Assembly: GCA_905331475.1 (NCBI GenBank)
Contig: CAJNYU010003002.1
Coordinates: 1 to 64,000, forward strand
Direction of reading: 5' to 3'
DNA length: 64,000 nucleotides
DNA from: Rotaria socialis
Taxonomy: Eukaryota > Rotifera > Eurotatoria > Philodinida > Philodinidae
Position numbers and translations under genes: made by a program. The number at the start of each line of letters is the position of its first letter. Within the stretch, counting starts at the first letter, position 1. Below, piece after piece: positions 22,723 to 35,173 of the stretch. The notes beneath the pieces were generated by a model, which was not told the origin of the DNA, searched no databases, and saw nothing but the letters and a program-made list of their open reading frames with translations.

Positions 22723-24056
22723 CATTTCTTTGCTAAACAAATTTAATTTAATAATGTAATTATTTTGGAAATAAACTAAATCATCGGTCTTTTGTTGCAA
22801 TTACCGTTTGAATAATGAATAACTCATAGAATCCATCAGTAGTAGTTATCAAAAAACAGATTATTGTTTGCTTTGCTAATAGAATAGTTTTGATAACTAC
22901 TAGCTTGTTGCAATCGTCAGTTCCAATCAAACTTGGACCAATTGATTAATCAAAGTGACAGAAAAAAAAATTTATTACCGTGAAATTCTATTATCTTTTG
23001 CGCAAAAGCTATTCGTACTGAGTTGCATACTCGATATAGAATCGAATGCTGTTTAGACTTATCAAATATCTATATTATTGTGACATATTCTACTTTTAAG
23101 ACACAAACCCTCCAGCAGTATTGTGCTGTTAAATCAAAAAATGATCATTTCCTATTTTTGTTTTGGCATTTTAATAAAAACGAAATAATAATAACAATCA
23201 TGATAGTTGCATGCATAGAGTCAAAAGCTATAACGATCGCCCTGTGGACTCAAAATTAATTGGCCTAGTTTTACTACTTCCCATAAGAATTGATCAAAAA
23301 TATAACTGTTGAATTTGTCGCATTGATAAAAATAGTATATAAAGAAAATGTTACTGGCATAGTATCGAGTTGAAACATGCAATTCTACTGGTTAAAGCAG
23401 GACATTAGAAAAATCAGTTTTCTTGATTTCAACAAATGTGATCAATACTAAACTATTTGCAAAGACAACAATTTTACTTCATTTTTCTAATAATTATGCA
23501 TGTAATTACAGCAATCAAGATCAGAGGATATATCCGGTTACCGGCCAATGGAAATATGATTCGAGCTATTTTTCGTTGTATATGAAAACCTGCGATGCAC
23601 GATTTAGATATGTATTTTCAACGTATGAATTGATAGCTTGTGTTTAGATTATTTAAGTGTGAAAATTATAATATTGAAAATCTCGAGCTGATGATTATAG
23701 TTGATATTAAGCTATGATCAAAGATAACTATATACATATTTTAGTGTGGTAATTATTTTTTATTTATAAAAATATGATATTATATCGAGCAAATGGTGTT
23801 TTTTAAAATAAAAGATTTATTATTAGAGTCAAAATTATTTCTACAGGGCGCTGAAGAGTCAACAAGCAGTAAAGAAATCACTCATCTAATTAATAATTAA
23901 ATCAACGTTATTTTTTATTATTTTAAAATAAACTTCGATATATAACAAGAAAAACATGTTTTAATTCCAAAGCATTTAATTTATTTATTCTCATATATCG
24001 TATAATTTATGTTGAAAGCTATGTTCGTTTAGTAATTCAATTCAAATATACTCGAA
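22723..24056. other. Gene-poor AT-rich stretch between the inverted copies
   Basis: No coding exon or RNA gene recognised. A short inverted repeat (AGTAGTTATCAAAA at 22841 and its complement near 22888) lies just inside it. Confidence 0.45.
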
Positions 24057-24133
24057 GTAGAGATCTGATTACACTGTTGATTACCTATTGTTTTTACGAA
24101 TATTATTTATTTTAATTTTTAATTTTTAATTTN
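24057..24133 (-). repeat. Copy 2 of the inverted duplication, ending at an N
   Basis: Reverse complement of 22645-22722. The octamer CGAAGTAG occurs immediately before it (about 24052) and again immediately after the N (24134), as if the copy had been inserted between two overlapping contig ends. Confidence 0.75.
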
Positions 24134-24155
24134 CGAAGTAGAAAAATTCAATAAA

Positions 24156-24856
24156 TTAAGCCCCCCCCCCCCCTTAGAAAAGCCGATTTTTCAAAAAAAA
24201 CCGAAATCGAGTTTTTATCATAGAAAGATTCCCCGTGATCTCCTCTGTCAGAATATATATAATTTTTTGAAAAAAGATCAAGCTTTGACAGACTTATTGA
24301 AGAAATACTCTTTCATCTCGCTTACTTCCACACACCTTTCTAAAAATTCCTAAATGTTGGTCTGAAAACATGGGTCTCAAGTAGAAAAATTGCTATAACT
24401 TTCGTTTGAATTTCACTGTCCCTGATATTTTATTTTATTTTAAAGGTTTCAATTATAACTTACTTTTTATCAGACGGATTTTCGATATTGGATTCCTGGA
24501 CTGAGAAAAGTCCGATTTAGTGCATTTTTTATACCTACTTTGGCAGTCATACCGAGTAAAATACTTATAAAAATATGAACAGAAGGGAATTTCAAAATTC
24601 TGTGCGATGAAAACTTGCGTATGCAGGCTAGCTTTAATTTAAAACCGACCCGATCTCGATAGCTCTTATAGTCATGAAGTTATAGCAATTCTCGTGGAAA
24701 CTATAAAACAAGTCATAAGTCTAGTCTAGTAAGGTATACAAGGCTGAAACTTTTACCACAAGCGTTCCTCATTAGGCCCATTCATTCGTGAATGTTTCAG
24801 CCCAAAGCTATACTCCAAAGTGGTAAGTCGATTCTGAGAGGGGGGGGGGGGCTTAA
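24156..24856. mobile_element. Non-autonomous element with poly-C/poly-G ends and TTAA flanks
   Basis: Left TTAA is followed by GCCCCCCCCCCCCC (from 24160). The right end is GGGGGGGGGGGGC followed by TTAA (24853-24856). Next to the homopolymers the arms remain partly complementary (CCGATTTTT on the left, AAGTCGATTC on the right). The interior is non-coding. Flanking TTAA is the signature target of piggyBac-type elements, but the C-rich ends are not standard, so the family is uncertain. Confidence 0.5.
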
Positions 24857-25990
24857 TCTTGATAATGCTTTTAAACAGAATAAATATGTTTTTTTCGATT
24901 GGAAAAGAAAAACAATCAATTGTACTAACTTGTAAGATTGAATCATCATCGCTCGAATGTCGTTAGTCAAGGCATCGATGTAATTTAATTACTTTATTGG
25001 TTGATGATTAATCTTATTTATCATTATTAATAGGATTTGAATAACTTGCCATTTCTTAGCCATCGATAAGGCCACTTTATTAATTGAAACAGAATCTTTC
25101 TTTTTCTATTATTATCAGAAAATGAATCAGAACTTCTACTTTGACGAGCAATATTTTTCGGTTGCAGCTATGAATAATAATTATCGAACATATATATTCT
25201 ATTTGTTCTGTCAACAATTATCGGCTCTTCCGGAAGAGCTCTTATCGATATTCAGTTTATCATAAAGATAAACTTTTCTTAAAAAAATAATTTTCTGAAA
25301 TCTCCGCTATTGAATAATCTCGTAATTTACAGTTAACATGTAATCAGTATTTATTTCTGTCAAGTATAACCACCAAAATGAGAATGAGAACGAGAACCAC
25401 AATATAGGATGGCACAATCACAGGTCTACATATAAATCAAAACAACAATGCATTCGTTCACTTCTAATATATATCTCCGAGTGCAGATTAGCATGCAAAA
25501 TTTGAAACATTTGAGTTAATTATCAATTTAAGATTTGAGATTTTATCAAATAGTGAAACAATAGATTCAACGGTTGGTACAGAGAATAAGGCACACAAAC
25601 TAGGAGATGGTTTTTTTCTCTGATTTAATCTAATGAAAATTCTTATCTTGCTTTTCCTTATTAAATTTTTAAGGCAAATTCCACCACCATTTTTTTTACA
25701 ATGTTGCTATCACTGTGATCGAATTAATCATTACAGTACAATGTTAATAGAGAGAAAATGGAAAAAGAAAAAAAAGAGCAATAAGAATAAAAATAAATTA
25801 AGTAACGTAAGGAAGAGAAGATAACCACGAGCATATCACTATCTCGTGGGAGAAAGAAAAAGATACAGGAAAGAACAACCAGTGAGCAACTTGTTTTCAT
25901 TAACGTACGTGGAATACGTAATGCTAGAATAGTAAAATTTTGCACACTGTATACAATTGTCCATTCGGACGATTACGTCAAGTTACTAAA
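24857..25990. other. Gene-poor AT-rich stretch
   Basis: No coding exon, RNA gene or repeat that I can support. Confidence 0.45.
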
Positions 25991-25997
25991 ACATTTA

Positions 25998-27700
25998 TGA
26001 GTTGGGGCCCATAAACAAAGATGTTTCAGGATGCTCTTGCAGGAGCTGTACCTCTTCTATGTCGTAAGAGGGGATAGAAGACGAGCAGGGAACTGTTGCC
26101 AGCCACAGTACAGCTTTCTCTAGGATCGAAGTACAGTCGTTGAATCTCTTAGAACGTCGTAGACCTTTAATAGGAAATTCATCGTGGGTCCAAGCCATCC
26201 TGAGAACGTTCAGATTGACTTTTTCTATGATAAGTTCACCATCAACATAATCGGCTAAAGCTACCAAGTAATTCTCCCAGTATGACGCGCATCTATCGTC
26301 CAAGGCAATTTCGTCGAGAGCGTATGCAAAGCAGTGATCATTTCAGTTAGAGGATAACATCCCTCTTCTAAGGCTCGAAAAGTAAAAGTGAGATAAATCA
26401 TATCGTTGCTTGTCCGTAAGGATAAGGAACAGGGGATAAATCCATATGAACACGGGTAGAGTGTACGACGAGAACAATACGCGTCTTAGTTGTGGGGATG
26501 CACAACCTGACAGCTTAAATGATTTAAGCAGTGAGATACGTTGTCAAATTTTAATCACCGTTTTTTTAACATGTTGCTTCAGTCTAGTTTGGGAATAATT
26601 CGGTATCCCAAGTATTTAAACTCACTAATCCAATTTATTTATTTTTTCTTTCTTCTTATCAAAGAAAATGTCGAATTTCGGTGAACCAATAGCACGTGCA
26701 CTATATAATGCCACTGTTCTAGTGAAATTAATCGGTTGAACAGCTAGAGGAGAATAATATTCGAGCTGATCAAGAAACAATTTAGTTCTTTTTTCTAAGT
26801 TCAGACATTGATCCGTGTAGCTTATTCATAACTGTCCAGCAACGATCGGCACGAGGTCGTCGGCAAAAAAGTGACTCGTACACCAGGGTAGGAATTGTCC
26901 CATATCACTGTGGTATGTAATAAACAAGGATGGTCTTAGAATACCACATTGTAGACCTCCTTTTTCGATTGAAAACCACCGCGACTTTTTACCATTGATT
27001 TCGATGTATCCTCGTCTATTTATTAGCCAAGCTTCTATCCAAGATAGGTAGGAGTGTGGAATGCCTAATCTGCCTAGTTTTCCTATACAACCTATGAGCC
27101 AAAGCTGGCCGAACGCTGACCTGAAATCTATGAAAATTGTACTAACCGGTGCACTATTCGACATTAAGCTAAGCACGTCCTCTAGAGTCAATATTAAAAG
27201 CCCTTGTAGTCTGAACTTATCTCTAAAGTCTAACTGAGACTCAGAAAGAATACCTCTTCTGTCTAACACATCTTGAAAGCGCGTGAGGAAAGTTTCTCTC
27301 CTACTTTTTTGAACACATCCAAAACAGACATAGGACGGGATTCAGCAGGGTAGCAAATAGATTTCTTTTTAGCTAAAAGAATCATGCGCGTGTCTTTCCA
27401 GGCAACCGGTAGTGTAGGTTTTTTGAAACGAATGGTTGTAGAGTTGTAAGAGAAGAGACCAATTAGAGGATGCTAAAAATTTGAACATGGAGTTTGAGAT
27501 TCCATGGGGGTTAAGAAATTTTTTTCTGTCGCTTGGCATGAACGGTTTCAATTAATTCTTTAAGGGTTACTTCCGGGATATTTTCGTCTTCGTTATCGAA
27601 TTCAACCAATGGGGAGTCCGTATAAGGATGTGGTCTTACGACAAAACAGGTATCTGAAGACTTAGTCGATACGTTTCTGACTTCTCCTTCTATTCCACCT
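25998..27700 (-). pseudogene. 5'-truncated, broken non-LTR retrotransposon (LINE)
   Basis: Minus-strand fragments of a reverse transcriptase in the expected order. Around 27370-27590: PHGISNSMFKFL and NWSLLLQLYNHSF. Then SESQLDFRDKF, VSTIFIDFRSAFGQLW (a form of the first Asp block), GIPHSYLSWIEAWLINRRGY, GLQCGILRPSLF (family QG.xLSP), and FFADDL, the catalytic motif with both Asp present. Further down come EFKYLGYRIIPKL (thumb region) and a C-terminal part ending YDIEEVQLLQEHPETS with a stop at about 25998. Reading requires several frame changes and passes stops, so it is dead. Endonuclease and ORF1 are missing, as expected from 5' truncation. The clade is not assigned, and no poly-A tail is evident. 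Confidence 0.75.
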
Positions 27701-27739
27701 CAGCTCAGCTTGATTATCAAGAATGTTGATTTAAGAATT

Positions 27740-28175
27740 GATTTCGAAGATTTTTGTGAAGACCCAGATAAATGAATCCGATAGTGAATCCTATCGGATC
27801 TCATGGGACCCGACAAGTCGACAAATCCAATCAAATTCTTGGTCACGGATCTATTAACGAATCCGACTGAAAATTTTTTTTTTATTAATCACCAATGAAT
27901 AAGCATATGGTGTCAACAGAACACATGGGTCGAATGCTTATGTTGGATTCCGGTAAATTGCGACACTGGAACCTATAGGATTCCAATACTAGGGTTCCGA
28001 TTGTCAGTTCCACACACGGATACCGATAGGATTTTGTCAGTTTAATGAAATCTATACTATATCCGATAAGATCCCCACACGAATCCAATAGAGTCCTACT
28101 ATCGGAACCATTCTTCTGAGTTTTAGCTTGATGGTGGTTCATCATAAATTCGGTTTTTCTTCGTATTATTACTGG
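27740..28175. repeat. Repeat region built on ATCCGATAGGAT-like motifs
   Basis: Variants of ATCCGATAGGATTC occur many times in both orientations, including the hairpin TCCGATAG-TGAAT-CCTATCGGA near 27780. It lies against the 5' end of the LINE fragment. No coding frame was found that I trust. It is possibly a small non-autonomous element. Confidence 0.4.
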
Positions 28176-28258
28176 ACTGATCATTTCGTGGATATATACA
28201 ATTGTTCATAATGTAATTTGGATAAGAATTGATTTTCGTCGACTTAATATTCAAAGTT

Positions 28259-28289
<31 letters not shown>

Positions 28290-29700
28290 GACAAATATTT
28301 ATTTATTTATTATTTTTGTTTATTTTATTTTAATGCGTCACGCAATGAGTGCGTGATTTTATGTAAAGAAATATAGATGTAACTATATATGTAGAACGAA
28401 AACAAGAACGATCGAAATACGCCTTACCCATAGCTTCACAATAAAACAAGTGAATTTCACCACTACACTGTAATTTTTATTGAAATTCCAGGAATGCCAG
28501 AATCGACTTTAAGTATGGTCACCTAATTTTTAAAATTCATGATTCGCTAGTTGATTTTCGGATTTCTATGAAATGCTTGATTTTCGCAAAAGTAGAAATT
28601 CAAATTTATTCACCAGCAAAACACCATTCGTTGAAAATCGGTATTGATTTTCATAGACTTGAAAAAGCCTGGTTAAATTCATATAGGCATTCCTAGAATA
28701 TCCTTGATTAAACTCTATAACTTATTTTCTACTTTACAGTGTAGTTCCAGTTACACATAATGCATGACAACTTTAAGAATCTGTAAGTATATATCTATAA
28801 AAATTTCTTTGTGCTTATTTTAGTATAGAAATACTATAGAATATAAAGCATAAAGATGTAAGTGTTGACATGAAAAATGATGTAATATTGGCAGTTATTC
28901 GTGTTTTCCCTCCTCATTAAATTATCCGATACCAGCAATTTTTCAAATGGTTCCTTTGAAAATGAATGCTACGGTTACTGAAGAAGTTTAAACTTCTTTT
29001 TTTCAAAGTAATGAAAATATATCTAGGATTCAGCTGTTTCATTCAATTTGTAGGATCGTACATCGAATAATAAATTTGTTAGTTTATGAAAATAGACGTT
29101 GACGACGATACAGTTAGTCACGATTCTTTTTTTTCGAATTTTACCTTTGATTAGTTCGCAAAGTCGCAGCATACATTTTTTTTTTAATATTTCACTCTCT
29201 CTCTCTTAGTCTATCATCGACATTTAAACTATTTATTAGAATTGAATAGAGAGTTTAATAAAAACGAGTGCTAAGATCTCGTTAATACGAATCAATAATT
29301 TTTATTTTGAGTACTATCGAAAAGCAGTTGCTTTTGAACAACCAAATACTTCAGCTTGGTTATACCTAGATTAAAGAGCAATACAAATACGATGCCATTC
29401 TTTGAAGAATCAAGATCTTGAATAATTTTCAACTTATATATATATATATATATATTTGAGACTATTGAAAATTAGTCTTTCGAATGATTAATCCACAAAT
29501 CAAGAAATGTAGAATAGATTACTATATTTGAGATATTATAAAATTTATTCTATAAGATAATGCTTGATATATCATCGTTTTGAAATTATATTATGAAGTT
29601 TGATGACCTAATATTCATTAATAAACAAAAATATTCAGTGTATACAATCAATTTGCGTAAAAGAATCAGAACAATTTTAATGAGAGCTTTTAGAAATGTC
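28176..29700. other. Gene-poor AT-rich stretch
   Basis: Only an AT microsatellite (29439-29454) stands out. Confidence 0.45.
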
Positions 29701-29710
29701 TGATTTTTAA

Positions 29711-30174
29711 CGTTAGGGAAGTTAGCACAAGATTCGAGTTTTTCCAGCCCGGATTCGCCTATATGGTTGTGTTGAATTTCATTTTCATTGTGTTGGATGC
29801 AGAATTTTGCGCTGAATCGAATGGTGTAATTTTTAAAGGGAGTTGCCGATCAAAATCTGGCACTTTACCTGGAAATACTGCTTTTTCTGAAAATCTTGTA
29901 GAAGTAATTCCAGCCCGGATTCGCTGCGTTAGCNCTGAATTCAACACAACCATTTCCAGAACCAACACAGCTAAAGCAGCGAATCCGGGCTGGAATTACT
30001 TCTAAAAGATTTTCGGATAAAGTGCCAGATTTTGATCGGTAACCCCCTTCTAAAATTACAACATTCGATTCAGCACAAAATTCTGCATCCAACACAACGA
30101 AAATGAAATTCAACACAACCATATAAGCGAATCCGGGTTGGTAAAGCTCTAATCTTGTGCTAACTTCCCCAACG
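29711..30174. mobile_element. 464-bp MULE-like foldback element with 10-bp target duplication
   Basis: The exact direct repeat TGATTTTTAA flanks the element at 29701-29710 and 30175-30184. The element starts CGTTAGGGAAGTTAGCACAA and ends with a complement carrying one change. The two arms, each about 220 bases, are inverted copies of each other with scattered differences and nearly fill the element. A single N (29934) lies at the hinge. A target duplication of this length with long terminal inverted repeats is the habit of Mutator-like elements (usually 8-11 bp), so this is probably a non-autonomous MULE. Short frames that contain an X come only from the arms. Confidence 0.8.
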
Positions 30175-30184
30175 TGATTTTTAA

Positions 30185-31482
30185 GTATACCGTTTTCGTT
30201 AATTACTTCAGAAAATAATAGATGTACTAGAACAATTCTTGTTCAGATAATGATTTTCTCGTCTAAATAAAATAGAAACTACTTATTCGATTTAATAGAG
30301 CATAATTGGATATGAAAATTTTGAAGTCGATGAACTTTTTAATATAAATTTAAAATCTGCACAGGCTAATATAAGATAGCTATACGGTTTTTACAGACAT
30401 AATAGCACATATACTAAAAGATTAGTTTTATTTTCGGGTGTTTGATAACTCAATCAATTCTGAAAGCAGATAAACCAAAAATTTTTTTAATACGAATAAT
30501 CATATTATTCATTTTTTTCCGGTCACTTAATGCGAATATTGTAACGAACAACTTGATTAGAGTAGCTTGTGCCACTCTCGGCAAAGATGTTTATTAGGCT
30601 ACTTCAAGTTATCCAAAGTGTAACGACAAAACTAGAGTGTCGCGTATGCCCGTCGGCATGATGGTGTATTGTGTCATCTGACATCTCCAGAGTGTACCAA
30701 CTTCATACATAACGCACGTATATATAGGAGAGAGATACATTAGAACAATGGAAAGAGAACAGAAAGAGAAGGAAGGAGAATCATCGAAGCGTGCCATCAA
30801 TATCGGCACAAATATAATGGTGAAATCGATGATCTATGTATAATTCTATTGTGAGTTAATCAATCAATTTCATATATTCGTACCATCAGGATCAATTTTC
30901 ATTTCGAACTATAAATTTTATTATTTATAGAAATATGAAGCATCAGACTTGATCCAATTATGCATGTTTTATCGACACTAACCCTTGATATTCACAAAAA
31001 TGGAAACAAAGGAATAAAATCTACTATTACATATATAAGATTTCTAGATAGATACATTTTGAATGTGTTTATTTTAATTTAAAATAAAGATGCAATCAAT
31101 AGAATGAAGACATATATAAACCTATCGATTTATTTTATTGTTTTACTTCATATACGATTGTCTCTATTAGTACACGAGTAGCAAAGAATTCATAAACCAT
31201 ATAATTAGGAATTACAATAATGTTTTTGAATAAATCATGTTCTCTTGATTTTTTAGATTTAATGATGTGTTGTCAGTTTCTAACAGGTTAAAAATTATTT
31301 ATTAATTTTGTAACGATTTTATTGTTCTGTTTTTTTTTAATAAAGATATATGTAGAAAAAAAGAACAGACGAGCTTAAATGAAACCTAATTCAAAATATA
31401 TGTACAAAAGAAGGAAAAAAACGAGATTAATTAAATAGTCAAAAATGTTCGAATTTTGAAGTATCAATCTCAAAAATTATTT
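30185..31482. other. Gene-poor stretch
   Basis: A GC-richer block at about 30540-30800 may be a fragment of an unidentified repeat. The end near 31483 should contain the 3' UTR of the minus-strand proline-rich gene. Nothing else is recognised. Confidence 0.4.
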
Positions 31483-33597
31483 TCACGTGTTCGATTTTGT
31501 GACATAATCAATACCTAAACGATGAAGTGTTTGTTGTAGATCTTCGCCTAAAAGATAATATCATTTAGAAGTGAAATATTAGTGAAAGTAATTAACGTAC
31601 CTGAATTCATATAGAATGGTGTAACGTTTTCTTCAACCAAGATATCTTCGTCTTGATCGTGTTCATCAATATGAACAGTTGATAGTGATGGTGCTTCAAT
31701 CTTTGGTTCTACATCACGTAGTTCTCCTGTGTGTTCATTATTTTCTTCGGTTTTTTCATTATTCTCAATAATATTTTGTTGTTGTTGATGTTCATCTACT
31801 GATATTGTTGTTGGCATTTGATAGTCTGTGGTAGTTGTATGGCCACTATCTGACATCATTGAAACAGATGAGCCAGTTGGGTTCTACATAATTCCAATGA
31901 ATGAAGATATCTTATGATTAAATGTAGAAGAAAATGTTTCTTACGAGATCTTCAAGAATACCAGCGGCACGTGCTTGTTGTATGACAAGGTTAGAATCAT
32001 ACAATTGTGAACCATAACGTTTTGCATATGCTTGTGGATCTTCACGAGTAACATCTTGTTTTTGAAAATTTCGAACAATTTTTGCATGAACTGGTTCATA
32101 ACTGACAAGAACAAAAAAAAAGATAGAAATTTTCTAGAAAAACAACTTCACATACGTTATGATGATATTTTTTGGTGATGGATGTTCTTTAATAGATTTT
32201 GGTGCACGCTGTACGATAACTTTACGTTTTCTATCGAGTATTTCATAGGGTAACCAACGTTCAATGATAATATCTCGAGGTTTCGATGGTAATGGAGGTA
32301 AACGTTCGATAATAACAGCTCGTGGTGGTGCAGGTTCTGGCGGTAATTGTCTAAACATTTATTTTGGTGCGAAAAATAAAAAAGAGAAAGATTGAAAATT
32401 CAAGTTCTACCGTGTTATCACTTTTGTTGCCACACTTGAAGGAAGTGGTGGTGGTTTTTCTCGAATAATAAGCGGTGGTGGAGTTTTTGGTGGAGTTGGA
32501 CGTTCTAAAAGGAGGGAAAAAATAAAATACACAAACAGAAATAAATAAAGTTATTTACGTTTAATAACAAGTGGTGGAAGTGGAGAAGTTTGCGGAGGAC
32601 GAACCTAAAACAAATCGGATTGATTAAGTGTAAATAATCGTTATTTTTCTTTTTTTTTAATATTTACTTCTTTAATGATGAGTGGGCCAGCATTCGGAAT
32701 TGGCGGTGGTTGTAAAAATCGAACAATTATATTTTGTTTATATGTTACGGAATGAGAACCTTTACGTTGAATAATTTGAGGATTTGGATCATAAAAAATT
32801 TGACCAGGAGAATCTAAAAATTCTTTTATAGATGAAAATTGAACAAGAAGAAAATCGAATTATTTACTTAGATTGTCTCGATCAATATCATCATTACTAT
32901 TATTTAATTTAAATGTATTTTTCTCTTCTTTATCAACAAGTAAACTTCTTGTTGATGTTGATACATTTTTTATTGCAGCAGTAGACATTTGTTCAGATGT
33001 TAATGAAAGCTCACTTAAATTGATATTCTCAGTTGGTACTTTATCTGATTGAGATGTTGCACGAATATTTAGACCAAGATTTGGTATACTTGTCGATGGT
33101 ATTGAATGATATTGTTGAGAATGATGCTGATGACGTTCAAGTAATATATCATTATTAGTTGATGAAACAGTGGATCTACTACGTGTTGGATTATTATTGA
33201 ATAATTGATTTTTTATATTCAATTGTGTAATACCATTGCAATTTTCATAAGGTGATAAAAAATTACTTGGTGTTGTATTATAGTAGGCTGAACTATAAAA
33301 ATCAAAACTAGTTGATTTTGCCACAGGTACCATAGATGGTATTGAGTTTAAATTAATGCTATGATCAAAATTTTTTAATTCTTCCATACCGAGCATTTCT
33401 GGTGTTGTATAAAAAAGTGGTGCTTGATTATGATTACAACTACTATTTTCAGATGATAATAGTTTTGATTCAAATGGTGTCATTGTTTCTCTTGGTTTTG
33501 ATACATAATTACCAGCCATACCAAATATTCCACCGCTAGCAGCTTTGTTAACTTCATCGAGAATACGTTGAATAGTTGGATCTTCGAGTAAAGCCAT
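31483..33597 (-). CDS. Proline-rich protein with repeated (V/I)IIER motifs, function unknown
   Basis: Eight exons: 32868-33597, 32668-32813, 32559-32604, 32411-32504, 32156-32350, 31945-32101, 31601-31883, 31483-31547; 571 residues. Residues 1-243 are Ser/Asn/Thr-rich and begin MALLEDPTIQRILDEVNKAA. The middle (about 260-430) is a string of short modules in which a Pro run precedes a hydrophobic Ile/Val strand and a charged pair: QNIIVRFLQPPP, GPLIIKEVRPP, PLVIKQRP, PLIIREKPPPLP, AVIIERLPPLP, RDIIIERWLPY, RKVIVQRAP, KNIIITYEP. A conserved-looking block DPQAYAKRYGSQLYDSN follows, then an acidic tail. The modules recall the repeats of cytoskeletal alveolin-type proteins in style only; I do not claim homology. 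The start is the second Met of the long first exon, before LLEDP. A Met four residues earlier (33609) is also in frame. Confidence 0.75.
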
Positions 33598-35165
33598 GAG
33601 AAAAAACAATAAGATCAGATCAAATTTTATATGAGAGATGAAACGATGATTCTTCTATTAACCTTAACAGCTTATATTATTTCTGACGGTGTTTCTCTCA
33701 TGCAAGAAATGAATGGATATGAATGCGTATATATGAATGTGTGCATAATGTTCGTCGGTCTAACAATTAATCATTGAACCGTGATAGATATATGTTTGAT
33801 AGGTAGTGACAAACTCTCTTTTTTTCGTGGCTCATTAATGCAAATAGTATACGCCTATCGACCGTCAACATCATATTTTTTGATAATAAACGAAACTAGC
33901 AAATGTGTCTCTCTCTCTTTTTTCTTTCAAATTAAACTAATGATAACGGATATTAGACAAATTTTACTTCTGTCCACTAATAAGCAGCCTTGCCAATCGC
34001 GATTTCGCGTCCATTGAAAAGAACTTCATTCATAATTGAAGCATATATCTTGCTGAACGTAAAGCCTATTGACCCTAATTATTTTCAAAAAAAGAAATTA
34101 AGGATATAGTAAACATAGTATAATTATCATAGTAGTTCATATAATTATCCTTATCTTTTCAATTTTATTGATATTGAAAATACTTTTACGACATGATAAT
34201 AATATACTTTATATTCAACCAGCTCGTACCATTACTATGGTCTGTACAAGTTACAAAACTATGCTCATCTGTCTTTCAACTATATTTTAGATGAACCGAT
34301 AAGTATAATCTGTCATCAACTCTCAAATGGCAATGACAAATTGGATAATGATGAAAAAAAAATTCTATATAAGACAAATCAAAAACGTTTTCGTTCCATA
34401 ATGTTAACATTAGATTACAAAATTACTACTTTCATTTGACAATAAATATATATATATGAGTTTTTTACGTTTAGATATTTCTTTATAACGATTGTTTTAA
34501 TACTTGAATGAATGAACCTGTCATAACGTAATAATACAATATTGAATATAATGTGATGTTGAACATAGTCATCGATGTATTGACACATTATAATCATAGT
34601 ATAATTGCATATTTGATGCGATGAGACTATCGAGCATATTCAATTTTATGCTTTAGAGAAAAAACATGCGAAGATTCAATGTTCATTATAATTCGAAACA
34701 AGTGTTCGATAGGGATATCTAACATATCGTGTGTATACTATGATGTTTTTCACATGATAATGAATGTTCAATTATGATAAAATTTATCAAAAAACAAAAT
34801 TGATTTAACAAAATAAGCGAGAAAACATAAATTATCGATAGATAAATGAAAATCGAATTAATAAAAAGTAAAATGAATTTCTTTTCTATTGGATCGATGA
34901 TATTATCTATATAGCTATACTACGGTTCAATAGAAATTTTCTCTGTGTATTACGCACTTGTCTATGAAACAAATAAACAATAGAAAATGAGTGAGTAATG
35001 AGTTTGCTTTTGTTCGCATTTTAACTAAGTTAAAAATGAAAATTGCATGGTTCGATTGTCAAAAATAATGATTCAATATTTCTTAGTTGTAAATTAAGGC
35101 AACGTTCAAACATAAAATAAAAACAGAAGACAAGGGTCAATTCTAAATCGAATTTATATTAAAGT
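33598..35165. other. Gene-poor AT-rich stretch upstream of the proline-rich gene
   Basis: Presumed promoter side of that gene. No coding exon, RNA gene or repeat recognised. Confidence 0.45.
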
Positions 35166-35173
35166 ATCATGCC

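Noticed and set aside
29763-30122. Three overlapping frames with an X
   Set aside because: They come from the long inverted arms of the MULE-like element and cross the N.
30540-30830. Possible terminal repeat of a larger element
   Set aside because: GC-richer and starts with TGTAACG, but I found no partner copy, target duplication or internal coding region.
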